Shown here piece after piece: positions 27,202 through 35,944 of a stretch of 64,000 nt of DNA. The position numbers and the translations under genes are program-made. How positions within the stretch are numbered: the stretch's first letter is position 1; the number at the start of each line of letters is the position of its first letter. A model generated the notes under the pieces. It saw only the letters and a list, made by a program, of their open reading frames with translations. It had not been told where the DNA came from and did no database searches. Location: the NCBI RefSeq assembly GCF_016587435.1, contig NZ_BNJJ01000011.1, positions 248,001 to 312,000 of the forward strand. The letters run 5' to 3'. The DNA is from Dictyobacter formicarum (lineage in GTDB: Bacteria > Chloroflexota > Ktedonobacteria > Ktedonobacterales > Ktedonobacteraceae).

Positions 27202-28515
27202 CTATTCGCCCCAGTATAATTCAACTTTACCGAAACGTACGGTATCACCAACTTTTACGCCAGCTTCTTCGAGTGCCTTGGTAACACCCAGCTTTTCAAG
27301 CTGGACCTGCATACGATCCATGCCTTCTTCGCTCTCTTGATTTGTCATGCTGACCATGCGCTCAACACGCTTGCCGCGAACAATGAAGATACCCATTTCT
27401 TTAGAAACGGTAAAGGCATCATCAGGCATGGGACGTAAAATGGGGCTTTCGCCCTCGCGCAGATCGACAACCACCTGAGCTGCGGCACGTTCAGCCTCTT
27501 CGCGGGCAAGTTCATGCAGGCGCCGTGAGGCCTCGGCTACCAATTCTTCTGTCCCCTGGTGAGCAACCGCCGAGATAGCGTATACACTATAGCCTGCCGC
27601 CTCGACTTTAGCTTTAAATGCTGGCCAGCGCTCCTGAGCTTCAGGCACATCCATCTTATTGAACACCACCAGTTGTGGACGCCGGGCAAGCTCAGCATCA
27701 TAATCGCGCAACTCTTTATTGATAGCCTCAAAATCTTGCCAGGGGTCGCGCTCAATGGCTGAACCGTCAACCATATGGATTAACAGGCGCGTACGACGAA
27801 TATGGCGCAGAAATTCATGCCCCAGGCCAACTCCCTGGGCTGCACCCTCGATCAAACCTGGAATATCAGCCATCACAAAACCAAAGCCATCGCCACTACG
27901 TGGCTGGCCAACCTCAACCACACCCAGGTTGGGCTCCAGCGTCGTAAATGGATAATTGGCTATTTTCGGACGGGCTGCAGAGCAGACCGATAGAAGCGTC
28001 GACTTACCGGCATTTGGATAACCTACCAGGCCCACATCGGCAATTACACGTAGTTCCAGTTTGAGCCAGCGTTCCTCACCAGGCTCACCGCGCTGAGATT
28101 CTTTCGGCGTCTGGCGCGTCGAGGTTGCAAAATGCACATTGCCCAGACCACCACGCCCACCCCGGGCAACCATTACCTGCTGACCAGGCTCAGTCAAGTC
28201 AGCAATCAGCGCATCCGTCTCTGCATCACGAATAATCGTGCCACACGGCACACGCAAAACAATATCATCGCCCTTGGCTCCATGCATCTTTTGACGCACA
28301 CCCGGAGCTCCCGATTCAGCCTTGAACTGCTGCTTATAGCGGTAATCAATCAGTGTATTTAATCCATTCGTGGCTTCAAAGTAGATACTTCCACCTCGCC
28401 CACCATCTCCACCATCCGGACCGCCAAATGGAGCAAACTTTTCACGACGAAAATGCGTTGACCCGTCGCCTCCATTCCCGGCTTTAACAAAAATCTTTGT
28501 ATGATCGTAAAACAT
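27202..28515 (-). CDS. obg: GTPase Obg/CgtA with OCT domain
   Basis: 437 residues from ATG 28515, which follows GGGGATGG; the reading can be extended to 28581 but without support. The glycine-rich Obg fold opens with FVKAGNGGDGSTHFRREKFAP. The GTPase domain shows G1 VGYPNAGKSTLL, G3 DIPGLIEGA and G4 FNKMD, and the C-terminal OCT domain of ~70 residues ends in GDTVRFGKVELYWGE. Obg is an essential ribosome-associated GTPase acting in 50S maturation and stress signalling. The OCT domain is found mainly in Gram-positive-type lineages and Chloroflexota. The usual neighbours rplU/rpmA are absent here. Confidence 0.97.
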   Translation of the reverse strand: MFYDHTKIFVKAGNGGDGSTHFRREKFAPFGGPDGGDGGRGGSIYFEATNGLNTLIDYRYKQQFKAESGAPGVRQKMHGAKGDDIVLRVPCGTIIRDAETDALIADLTEPGQQVMVARGGRGGLGNVHFATSTRQTPKESQRGEPGEERWLKLELRVIADVGLVGYPNAGKSTLLSVCSAARPKIANYPFTTLEPNLGVVEVGQPRSGDGFGFVMADIPGLIEGAAQGVGLGHEFLRHIRRTRLLIHMVDGSAIERDPWQDFEAINKELRDYDAELARRPQLVVFNKMDVPEAQERWPAFKAKVEAAGYSVYAISAVAHQGTEELVAEASRRLHELAREEAERAAAQVVVDLREGESPILRPMPDDAFTVSKEMGIFIVRGKRVERMVSMTNQESEEGMDRMQVQLEKLGVTKALEEAGVKVGDTVRFGKVELYWGE

Positions 28516-28604
28516 AAACCATCCCCAATGCATTCTGCAGGCGTTAAAATCTGTATCTTTGTGGCGAATGGAGTATATCACAAATGGGCCTCAGGCACAA
28601 AAAT

Positions 28605-28646
28605 AGCCTGGCAAAGTTGAACGAACTTGTTCAACTTTGCCAGGCT
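28605..28646 (-). terminator. 18-bp perfect stem-loop terminator upstream of obg
   Basis: AGCCTGGCAAAGTTGAAC (28605-28622) pairs perfectly with its complement (28629-28646) across a 6-nt loop. Read leftwards it is followed by ATTTTTG, so it would stop minus-strand transcription coming from the decayed gene and kinase before obg. Confidence 0.75.
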
Positions 28647-28689
28647 AGATGCATTGAGAAAAGAGACACAATTTACAGCATAGTGGTCT

Positions 28690-29076
28690 CTACAATAAAC
28701 CGTTATCGTTGTTCTGGTTACCGCCAAAGCCACCCTGATTCCCTCCGCCAAATCCGCCACCTAAAAATTGCTTGGCAGCCAGGGCAGCCACACCCGCAAT
28801 GGCGACTTTCGCCCAGGGACTACTCAAAGCGCCACCGGGACCAAACACCTGATGTAAAACATCGGGTTGCTGCTGCTGAGCATAACCAGTTACACGGCAG
28901 CCTCTACTGGCGACATCGTATAAGGGTCTGTATTTTGAATGCCCATCTGTTGTGGACTTATTCCACGCTGCGTCAGGCCATTTAACAGATTCTGGAGCAA
29001 CCCACCACGCTGCTAGGGAGGCATCTGTTCATAAACTTGCTGATGGGCCTGCTCGAGCATTTGTGAGGGACATTCT
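28690..29076 (-). pseudogene. decayed gene: Gln/Gly-rich small protein
   Basis: Joined in pieces, the minus strand reads LEQAHQQVYEQMPP, an in-frame TAG, then QRGGLLQNLLNGLTQRGISP and MGIQNTDPYTMSPVEAA, a frameshift, then GYAQQQQPDVLHQVFGPGGA, SSPWAKVAIAGVAALAAKQF and a Gly/Asn-rich end with stop at 28690. The pieces fit one protein: Gln-rich helices, a hydrophobic segment and a Gly-rich tail. It is broken by at least one stop and one frameshift, and the 5' end is further scrambled. Similar Gln-rich proteins with a terminal hydrophobic segment occur in Ktedonobacteria (from memory). No function is known. Confidence 0.6.
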
Positions 29077-29087
29077 GCGCAAATTGA

Positions 29088-30851
29088 TTATAATTTTGCC
29101 AGGCATCTAAACCCTGTCCATATCTCAGCCTCCGGTCTACCACTAGCCAGAGTGGCCTGCCCGGACGTGGTGGATGGGACCAGAGATCCTGAGCTACTCA
29201 CATTTGGCCGGACCTGCCAGCTACCATATCCCCCGTTGCCATTATTACATTGATTATTCTGATAACTACAATACGATCCGCTGATGGAGCCATCGCCCTG
29301 AATCTGGCCCTGGAAAAAGAGAGGCAGATGTCCAGCATAGCTTGACACCAGGAACTGGATCTTTTTGTCTCTGGTCACCTGACCAGTAAAATCACCATCG
29401 CCCTGCAAACCAGGCCCCAGGGCCAGGTGACCATGAATCGTCCCTTGCTGCTGACGCATGCCGGTTAATGACATGGTCGAATCCACAGAGGCCGGTGTAT
29501 TATGGATAGAGCCGTTATAAGCTGAGGCAATCGTCGGAAAATTCGCTGGCGGCTGCGTTGGTGCATGTGTGGGCACACTGGTAGGTACTGGCGTGGCTGT
29601 ACTGGTCGGTGTCGCTGTTGGTGCCACCGTCTTTTGTGCCACTGGTGTGTGTTGTGTTGTCGTTGAGGGAGCATGCCCAGGCCTAGGAATCAAATTAAAC
29701 CAGGCCATAGCACCTCCTCCCCCTCCAAGCAAAAGCAGCAATGCAATTATCAGGATGATCAGTCCAGTTTTGCGCCGACGCCGTGGTGGTTGCGGAGATG
29801 GTAAATGCACATCTGCTTCCGTGGGTTCACTGGATACAGGAAGATCCTCGGTTTCGATAAAATCATTATGCCTGCCGGGATCAGATGCCGTGGAAACTGC
29901 CGATGAGTGTTCCAGCCTCCCGCTGGCAGGCAAGATAGCTGGCACCAGCGCGGGCTGAGCTTCTGCCTCTTGCACAGGTACAGGATTAGCTGGCTGATCT
30001 GATAACGTCTCTGGTTGCTGCACGGTGGCTTCCAAAGCTTGCCAGAAATCATTCACAGTCGCAAAGCGATCGCTGCTATTGATTGCCAGAGAGCGATGAA
30101 TCGCTGCGGCAAAATCAGGCGGAATATCTGGGACGATCTCACCGATGGGCACCAGAGGATCAGCGCGATTCACACTCAGGCGCGTGATACGGTAGAGGGC
30201 ATCAATCGGAATGGCACCTGACAATAACGTGTAGAGAGTAGCACCAAATCCATAAATATCGGTTCGGGTCTCCGTTCCACTGACATACTGTTCAGGAGCA
30301 CCATATCCAGGAGAACAATGCCGTATCGCGGTCGTCGTGGCATCCTGATTATATTCTTTAGCGATGCCGAAATCGACGAGTACAGCGCTTTCTCCAGAAG
30401 TCGGGATAATGATATTCGATGGCTTAATATCCCGATGAATAATTGGAGGCTGCTGATTGTGTAAATAAGAGATGGCCGAAGCGATTGGTGCCATCATTTG
30501 CATAACCTGATGCAACTCAAAACGTTTACCAGGTTGTTCAGAGCGTAACTGCTCCAGATTAGGGCCAGCCACATAATCCATCAGAATACAGATACGATCA
30601 TGCTCCGGCTTTTCAAAGACACGATAGACGCGAGGTAGGGCAGGATGATCCAGGCGACGGAGAACTTCCCCTTCAAACAGAAAGTTCTCTCGTTGACGCC
30701 ACTCCAGACTTTCTACCTCTTTAAGCGCAAAGACATTTCCTTTGACACGTCTATCTCTGACACGGTAAACCGCGCCAAATCCACCCTGCCCTAGTAGATC
30801 TTCAATAACATAACGGTCTCGGACTATCTTGCCCTTTGGAAATTCTTGCAT
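29088..30851 (-). CDS. Hanks-type serine/threonine protein kinase with single membrane anchor
   Basis: 587 residues; start ATG after GAGGTGAAGGG. The kinase domain is about residues 10-280: GQGGFGAVY, ALKEVE, HRDIKPSN, VDFGIAKEY and the activation-segment end YGAPEQYVSG. A Pro/Glu-rich linker and basic PRRRRKTG precede one membrane helix (LIILIIALLLLLGGGGGAMAW, about 370-392). Outside the membrane come a Thr/Pro-rich stalk and about 150 residues with repeated G-x-L/G-D-G-x-x-x-G elements (GHLALGPGLQGDGDF, FFQGQIQGDGSISGSY). This is a PknB-like layout with a different sensor. The last residues (after about 570) read into the neighbouring decayed gene, so the true C-terminus may have changed. 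Confidence 0.92.
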   Translation of the reverse strand: MQEFPKGKIVRDRYVIEDLLGQGGFGAVYRVRDRRVKGNVFALKEVESLEWRQRENFLFEGEVLRRLDHPALPRVYRVFEKPEHDRICILMDYVAGPNLEQLRSEQPGKRFELHQVMQMMAPIASAISYLHNQQPPIIHRDIKPSNIIIPTSGESAVLVDFGIAKEYNQDATTTAIRHCSPGYGAPEQYVSGTETRTDIYGFGATLYTLLSGAIPIDALYRITRLSVNRADPLVPIGEIVPDIPPDFAAAIHRSLAINSSDRFATVNDFWQALEATVQQPETLSDQPANPVPVQEAEAQPALVPAILPASGRLEHSSAVSTASDPGRHNDFIETEDLPVSSEPTEADVHLPSPQPPRRRRKTGLIILIIALLLLLGGGGGAMAWFNLIPRPGHAPSTTTQHTPVAQKTVAPTATPTSTATPVPTSVPTHAPTQPPANFPTIASAYNGSIHNTPASVDSTMSLTGMRQQQGTIHGHLALGPGLQGDGDFTGQVTRDKKIQFLVSSYAGHLPLFFQGQIQGDGSISGSYCSYQNNQCNNGNGGYGSWQVRPNVSSSGSLVPSTTSGQATLASGRPEAEIWTGFRCLAKL

Positions 30852-30922
30852 CCCTTCACCTCAAGTTCTCGTTGTTGAGCACACGTGGGCACTCTGTACA
30901 CGAAGGGGCGCAAAAAGAAACT

Positions 30923-32311
30923 CTAGCTTGGTTGTAGTTCCCGCTCTACAGACTTCGCTTTTGCTACAGCTGGTTGATGCTCATGTGTAATTAAACGAGC
31001 ATTGCGCTGGAAAGTGACATATCCCCAGAATGATTGGAAAAGAACCATAAAACGATTGCGGAAACCAATCAAAAAGAAAATGTGGGCCACGATCCAGAAT
31101 ACCCAGGCCGAAAAACCGGTAAATTTTACTTTACCGAGATCGGCAATGCCATAAGAACGTCCCACAGTTGCCAGATTGCCCCTATTATGATAACGGAACT
31201 GCTGACTATTTAGTTTACCTGCGACACGATCTTTAATGACCGAGGCAGCATAGATACCGCCTTGCATAGCAGCGGGCGCGATACCTGGAATGGGCTTGCC
31301 ATCCTGGGTAGCGGAAGAGGTATCACCCACAATGAAGATGTTGGGATAACCAGGCAGATTTAAACGCTCATCGACTTTGGCGCGGCCCGCGCGGTCTAAT
31401 TCGGCTCCCAACCATTTTCCGGCTGGCGATGCGGACACTCCTGCCGTCCAGATCACTGTACCAGCCTCAATCTGCTGGCCAGCAATCACAACGCCATGCT
31501 CGTTAACTTCCTGTACGGCGGAGCCGGTGCGAACCTCAACGCCCAGCTGATGCAAGCCATCCTGAGCCTTTTTAGCCAGGCGCTCATTAAAAGCGGGCAT
31601 AATACGTGGTAAGGCTTCTACCAGAATAATACGGGCGGATTTGGGATCAATGTTGCGGAAATCCGAAGCCAGAGCTACATGGGCCAGTTCAGCTATCGCC
31701 CCGGCCATCTCAACACCAGTGGGACCCGCGCCAATCAGAATGAACGTTAATAGCGCGCGCTGACGCTCAGGATCGGTCTCCTGCTCGGCCTCCTCGAAGG
31801 CCAGTAGAATCTTATGCCGTAATGCCGTGGCATCCGCCACCGACTTCAAGCCAGGTGCAAAAGGAGCCCAATGATCATTACCGAAATAGCTATGGCTAGC
31901 ACCTGTAGCTACAATCAAATAATCATACGGAATTGAGCGATCAGCTGTCAGCACCAGTTGCTGATCGCGGTCAATACCAGTCACTTCAGCCAGTACTACC
32001 TTCGTATTTTTTTGCTTCCGCAAAATATAGCGGATTGGAGCTGAAATATCGGCAGGGGACAGGACAGCCGTAGCCACCTGATATAATAAAGGTTGGAAGA
32101 GATGGTGATTATTGCGGTCGATCACAGTAATATCGACAGGTGCATCCTTCAAAGCCTTGGCAGCATTCAGGCCGCCAAATCCAGCACCGACAATAACAAC
32201 ATGCGGTCGTTTCGCAGCACCATTAATAGTTGTCGAGCCACGTTGAGTATGTAAAGCGTCCAAAGTGTGTCTCTTCTCCCTAAACTCATCCAAGAGATAA
32301 CAGTTCTTCAC
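30923..32311 (-). CDS. ndh: type II NADH:quinone oxidoreductase (NDH-2)
   Basis: 462 residues from GTG 32311. A TTG at 32263 with AGGGAG 12 nt upstream is the better-supported start and would remove 16 residues. Two nucleotide-binding folds: FAD (VVIVGAGFGGLNAA) and NADH (ILIGAGPTGVEMAGAI). NDH-2 marks include NHHLFQPLLYQVATAVLSP, FIVGDTSS and PGIAPAAMQGG. A C-terminal amphipathic/hydrophobic segment (FSAWVFWIVAHIFFLIGF) attaches it to the membrane. It passes electrons from NADH to menaquinone without pumping protons. It has its own upstream region and is separated from the kinase gene by 71 bp. Confidence 0.95.
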   Translation of the reverse strand: MKNCYLLDEFREKRHTLDALHTQRGSTTINGAAKRPHVVIVGAGFGGLNAAKALKDAPVDITVIDRNNHHLFQPLLYQVATAVLSPADISAPIRYILRKQKNTKVVLAEVTGIDRDQQLVLTADRSIPYDYLIVATGASHSYFGNDHWAPFAPGLKSVADATALRHKILLAFEEAEQETDPERQRALLTFILIGAGPTGVEMAGAIAELAHVALASDFRNIDPKSARIILVEALPRIMPAFNERLAKKAQDGLHQLGVEVRTGSAVQEVNEHGVVIAGQQIEAGTVIWTAGVSASPAGKWLGAELDRAGRAKVDERLNLPGYPNIFIVGDTSSATQDGKPIPGIAPAAMQGGIYAASVIKDRVAGKLNSQQFRYHNRGNLATVGRSYGIADLGKVKFTGFSAWVFWIVAHIFFLIGFRNRFMVLFQSFWGYVTFQRNARLITHEHQPAVAKAKSVERELQPS

Positions 32312-32507
32312 TGAACCTGATTCGATTGATCGCTATAAATTTTATGAATATATACCAGCTTATAAAATTATCACCAGTATACCTATACTCCCTAGCTTAT
32401 CATGTTTTCTCTTTTTACAAAACACCTTTTCCTATTTACCTATACATTTCAGAGAGTTTTGTGAAGATTGCTTAACCACTATAGATGAATTATCCATAGC
32501 AAAAAAC

Positions 32508-32537
32508 TTGGACAATTTCGTCCACATCTTGTATTAT
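32508..32537 (+). promoter_or_regulatory. sigma-70-type promoter of clpP
   Basis: TTGGAC (32508-32513), 18-bp spacer, TATTAT (32532-32537). It is 110 bp upstream of the clpP start. A small hairpin (TCCATCT 32605-32611 / AGATGGA 32615-32621) lies in the leader. The rest of the 32312-32646 spacer is AT-rich and shows no gene. Confidence 0.55.
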
Positions 32538-32646
32538 GAAAACATATAAACCACTTTTTGGAAATGCTACCCGTGCTACTTAGCAACAAAGAGGAGCGCG
32601 TTTTCCATCTCCGAGATGGAAATATATGTCGTTATCAGGAGCGAAT

Positions 32647-33294
32647 ATGAGTAAATTCAATCCACGTGATCCAAAGTGGATCAAAGAGTCTCGCGAGTAT
32701 CTGGAACCAAGAGGGATCATTCCTTACGTGGTGGAAACAACGCCGCGAGGTATAATTAGCCATGATCTTTTTTCGCGCCTGCTTCAGGACCGCATCATCT
32801 TCGTAGGCACACAAATTGATGATATGGTTGCCAATAGCGTTGTAGGTCAGTTACTCTACTTGCAAAATGAAGATGCAACCAAAGACATTAGTATGTATAT
32901 CAATAGCCCAGGTGGAGTGATCTATGCTGGCCTGGCGATCTATGACACTATGCAATCGTTGAAAGCTGATGTCTCAACCGTTTGTATGGGTATGGCCATG
33001 AGCATGGGAGCAGTGCTGCTGGCTGTGGGGGCAAAAGGAAAACGTTTTGCGCTCCCTAATTCGACTATCCTGATTCACCAGCCGCTGGGTGGTGCAGAAG
33101 GGCAAGCCTCCGATATTGAAATTACGGCGCGTGAGATTATCCGCTTACGTCAGACCCTGCTAGGCATTCTTTCCAAGCACACAGGCCAGCCTATCGAGCG
33201 TATTCAAAAAGATGCCGACCGCAACTACTACCTTTCCGCACCCCAGGCGGTAGAATATGGCATCATCGACGAAGTCCTTTCTAAGGAAGAGTAA
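32647..33294 (+). CDS. clpP: ATP-dependent Clp protease proteolytic subunit ClpP
   Basis: 215 residues from ATG 32647 (AGGAG 7 nt upstream), not the ATG at 32626. Catalytic serine in [12 protein letters not shown] (S119) and histidine in [10 protein letters not shown] (H144); the third residue lies in the [17 protein letters not shown] region. INSPGG and the usual IIDEV end are present. ClpP forms the barrel protease that works with ClpX/ClpA/ClpC ATPases. The residue before SMGA is M rather than the usual A, a mild change. No clpX follows; the gene ends at a strong terminator. A second ClpP elsewhere in the genome is likely. Confidence 0.96.
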   Translation: MSKFNPRDPKWIKESREYLEPRGIIPYVVETTPRGIISHDLFSRLLQDRIIFVGTQIDDMVANSVVGQLLYLQNEDATKDISMYINSPGGVIYAGLAIYDTMQSLKADVSTVCMGMAMSMGAVLLAVGAKGKRFALPNSTILIHQPLGGAEGQASDIEITAREIIRLRQTLLGILSKHTGQPIERIQKDADRNYYLSAPQAVEYGIIDEVLSKEE

Positions 33295-33323
33295 CCATTA
33301 CATTCTCCAAAAAAAAAGACCAG

Positions 33324-33360
33324 CACGGCGCCAGCGGACAACACATCCGCTGGCGCCGTG
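33324..33360. terminator. bidirectional terminator between clpP and the histidine-rich protein gene
   Basis: CACGGCGCCAGCGGA (33324-33338) pairs perfectly with its complement at 33346-33360 over a 7-nt loop. Rightwards it is followed by TTATTG. Leftwards it is followed within a few bases by a run of nine T, so it suits the convergent histidine-rich gene best. Confidence 0.85.
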
Positions 33361-33431
33361 TTATTGTGGGGTTGATTAATACGTTACATACAATCATTGC
33401 TCATTCCTGGACTCGATATTAAAAACTTTTA

Positions 33432-33860
33432 TTAGTGGTGAACCGCGCCATGATGGGCTGCGCTGTGATGGACTGCGCTGTGGTGCGCTGCGCCATGATG
33501 GGCTGCGCCATGGTGAGCAGCGTGATGGGTTGCGCTATGGTGTCCGCCACGGCGAGGCATTGGAGCAGATGCAATCAGAGCGCCACTAACAAGGTGATGG
33601 CCAGCAACACCATGTGTAGCTGTACCATGATGGGCTGCGCTGTGATGGGCTGCGCTGTGGTGCGCTGCGCCATGATGGGCTGCGCCATGATGGGCTGCGC
33701 CATGGTGAGCAGCGTGATGGGTTGCGCTATGGTGTCCGCCACCATGAGGCATTGGCGCTGCTTGGATTGCCACTTGAGCAGGAACAAAGGCCAGGAATCC
33801 ACTCAAAGCTGCACCAGCGGCAATCAAAGTCAATTTACGTGTAATATCATGCATAGACAT
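33432..33860 (-). CDS. secreted histidine/alanine-rich repeat protein
   Basis: 142 residues. A signal peptide (MSMHDITRKLTLIAAGAALS and on to AFVPAQVAIQA) precedes a mature part built almost wholly of AAHHG/AAHHS units, about 15 of them in two blocks. Each block opens with APMP-x-x-GGHHSATHH, showing an older internal duplication. Histidine pairs spaced by three residues suggest binding of Zn, Ni or Cu, but no known family is recognised. At the DNA level the units are 15-bp repeats that can change number by slippage. Start ATG follows GGAGG. A convergent terminator separates it from clpP. The long open frame on the opposite strand is a by-product of the repeat. Confidence 0.75.
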   Translation of the reverse strand: MSMHDITRKLTLIAAGAALSGFLAFVPAQVAIQAAPMPHGGGHHSATHHAAHHGAAHHGAAHHGAAHHSAAHHSAAHHGTATHGVAGHHLVSGALIASAPMPRRGGHHSATHHAAHHGAAHHGAAHHSAVHHSAAHHGAVHH

Positions 33861-34315
33861 CTAAAGGAAACCTCCATTAAACAACTTGCTTACTATATGT
33901 CAAAACCTTTTTCAAACCAGGAATGCACAATGCAGAAACAATATTTCAGCCCTGAAAAACCTATTTCCATCGCATGCCATACATGTTCTGGAAATCTAGT
34001 ATTATTTATCGGTAAAACTGATATATTCAATAGCAGTAGAGTTAGTTATAAAAACCTGGCCTGCAAAAACCGGGCGAATACGTATGGGGATGACTCAAAA
34101 GTATGCATTTTGTGTTTATCTTTTCTATGTTTCAAGTTCCTCCACTACGCACCACTGGCCCGAAGTATTACGCTTGCGCCCTGAAAAAAATCGCCCCTGA
34201 CGATATTCGATAGCGATGATGCCTCTTGCTACTGCGTTATCTAAAGGTGTAGGAAAACATATGAGATACTGTTGTATAACAACCTGGTTCTACATTAGAT
34301 AAGATAGGAAAGAGC
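33861..34315. other. intergenic region, 455 bp
   Basis: I see no gene or RNA structure I can support. It must hold the promoter of the histidine-rich protein gene (leftwards) and that of the methyltransferase (rightwards). Confidence 0.45.
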
Positions 34316-35110
34316 ATGCAACCCAAACCCGAAAACTTCGATCGCCAGTATGCAGAATCTTTTAAAAATCAGCACGTAGTAGATGCCTATCGCTATCGTG
34401 CACCTTATCCACCAGAGACATTTGCTATTCTGGCTGATCTGATCAAAGATGAACCGCGCACACTGCTAGATGTGGGCGCCGGGTCAGGAGATATAGCGCG
34501 GCAATGCGTACACCTGGCGGAACGAGTGGACGCGGTAGACTTCTCACAAAACATGATTGAGCGGGGTAAGCAATTGCCAGACGGCAACCATCCTCACCTG
34601 CACTGGATCTATGGCAAAATTGAAGAAGTCCCCCTGACACCGCCTTACGCCTTAATCACTGCCGGATCCAGCATCCACTGGACAGAATGGGAAGTAGCAT
34701 TCCCGCGCTTTCATGATCTGCTCACGCCACAAGGTATGCTGGCGCTGGTGCATCGCCGCGCATTGTCGATGCCCTGGAGTGAAGAACTATCACAACTGCA
34801 GGCACAATATTCTTCTCGCCGTGGACATCGCTCAACCTATGTACGTAAGGAACTGGAAGAACGCGGCCTATTTCACACCATCGGCGAAACAGAGACCACG
34901 CCAATCGATTTTCATCAAAGTATCGACGACTTCATCGAAGGATTACACTCGCGCAGCAATTTCGCCCGTGAACGCATGAGTCGGCAGGCAGCCGAAAACT
35001 TCGATCAACAGGCCAGATCTCTCCTCCTACGCTATCATCCTCACGGCATTATTCCACTACAGGTCAGCGGCACCGTCGCCTGGGGTCATCCACTCAAACC
35101 AACCAGTTAA
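34316..35110 (+). CDS. class I SAM-dependent methyltransferase
   Basis: 264 residues. Motif I is LLDVGAGSGDIARQC (about residues 51-65), followed by the acidic VDAVDFSQNMIERG of the SAM-binding fold and a post-motif ITAGSSIHWTEWEVAFPRF. The opening NFDRQYAESFKNQHVVDAYRYR resembles the ubiE/trans-aconitate methyltransferase group, where the substrate is a small molecule. Substrate is not predictable. Start ATG after AGGAAAGAG. Isolated gene between spacers. Confidence 0.88.
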   Translation: MQPKPENFDRQYAESFKNQHVVDAYRYRAPYPPETFAILADLIKDEPRTLLDVGAGSGDIARQCVHLAERVDAVDFSQNMIERGKQLPDGNHPHLHWIYGKIEEVPLTPPYALITAGSSIHWTEWEVAFPRFHDLLTPQGMLALVHRRALSMPWSEELSQLQAQYSSRRGHRSTYVRKELEERGLFHTIGETETTPIDFHQSIDDFIEGLHSRSNFARERMSRQAAENFDQQARSLLLRYHPHGIIPLQVSGTVAWGHPLKPTS

Positions 35111-35118
35111 TATATCAA

Positions 35119-35172
35119 CATCAACGGAGCCCGACCAGACTATCTCACCAGTCTGGTCGGGCTCCGTTGATG
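35119..35172. repeat. 23-bp perfect inverted repeat after the methyltransferase gene
   Basis: Arms 35119-35141 and 35150-35172 are perfectly complementary across an 8-nt loop (starts CATCAACGGAGCC). No T-run follows on either side. It sits between convergent genes and probably ends both transcripts. Confidence 0.8.
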
Positions 35173-35180
35173 CTAGCTAC

Positions 35181-35360
35181 TTAAAAGAGACTGGCAACGT
35201 AGGGCCAGAAAAAATACAGCAAACACGCCATAATAATAATTACGACTATAAAAATGAGACGTACGAAACGCCCTTTAGGATAACTTTCCTGTGCATAGGA
35301 TGGACGTCTATCGCGATCTTCCATAAAGCCTAAACTTTCCCGATGAAAATCTCTTGTCAT
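35181..35360 (-). CDS. small membrane protein, 59 residues
   Basis: The minus strand reads MTRDFHRESLGFMEDRDRRP, a short polar stretch, then the hydrophobic end LIFIVVIIIMACLLYFFW and a stop. This gives a charged N-terminal half and one C-terminal membrane helix with the basic residues on the predicted inner side. No family is recognised and the binding site upstream of the ATG is weak. The frame is kept because of the coherent charge/hydrophobic split and the position, with its stop 9 bp from a hairpin. Confidence 0.6.
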   Translation of the reverse strand: MTRDFHRESLGFMEDRDRRPSYAQESYPKGRFVRLIFIVVIIIMACLLYFFWPYVASLF

Positions 35361-35421
35361 TTATACCATGAAGCAAGCAATGTCGCTTTATTGTACAGGC
35401 CAATACTACTTCTTGTATAGA

Positions 35422-35820
35422 TCACTCGCTCAGAGGAAGAACGCGCGAGATGCGCTCAAGTGAGACGAAGCGACCAAGAATATTCCAGGCCTTAATGGTA
35501 TGATCATGACCACGGGCGGTAACGATGTAGGTGATATTCTCAGGGTCCAGATATTGGCGTTGGATAGCTTTCTCTTGATCCTCCACAGGACCATACATGC
35601 CTCCACGCAAGAGCACGCGACGGACCACTCCTTCACGGGCACAGGTCTCATCACGCACAAATTGTACGCGATCACCTTCACTATACTCAGGAACTGGAAG
35701 AGACGCCGGATCAAAACCCTCAGGCCAGCTTACCACCCGTTGTCCATGACGGAAGTCCACCGCCTCCCACTGGTTAAACGTGCCATTCCAGACCGGGATA
35801 GGTAAATATTTCTCAGTCAT
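35422..35820 (-). CDS. hypothetical protein, 132 residues
   Basis: A soluble, tryptophan- and arginine-containing protein with no signal or membrane segment. The middle part (YSEGDRVQFVRDETCAREGV) reads like a small beta-barrel of SH3/KOW or YccV type, a fold common in proteins that sense or bind others. The N-terminus (YLPIPVWNGTFNQWEAVDFR) and C-terminus (GHDHTIKAWNILGRFV) have no match I know. Start ATG after AGAAGG. It is the second of three minus-strand genes here. Confidence 0.7.
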   Translation of the reverse strand: MTEKYLPIPVWNGTFNQWEAVDFRHGQRVVSWPEGFDPASLPVPEYSEGDRVQFVRDETCAREGVVRRVLLRGGMYGPVEDQEKAIQRQYLDPENITYIVTARGHDHTIKAWNILGRFVSLERISRVLPLSE

Positions 35821-35944
35821 TGTTATGGATCAACCTTCTCATATGATGATTGCCTGACTTTCCATACTTAAATATAACCGTCGTGGTCAAACGTATCTGT
35901 TGGCCGAGCTGGTTACTCACTTATCCACGACATTATTCTAACCA

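Noticed and set aside
26989..27219. A 76-codon plus-strand frame before obg
   Set aside because: Only its second half looks protein-like (coiled-coil), the first half covers an inverted repeat, and it overlaps the 3' end of obg; kept only as a remark.
33435..34184. A 249-codon open frame on the plus strand opposite the histidine-rich gene
   Set aside because: It is the complement of a repeated 15-bp unit; cysteine/methionine-rich repetition with no start site and no structure of a real protein.
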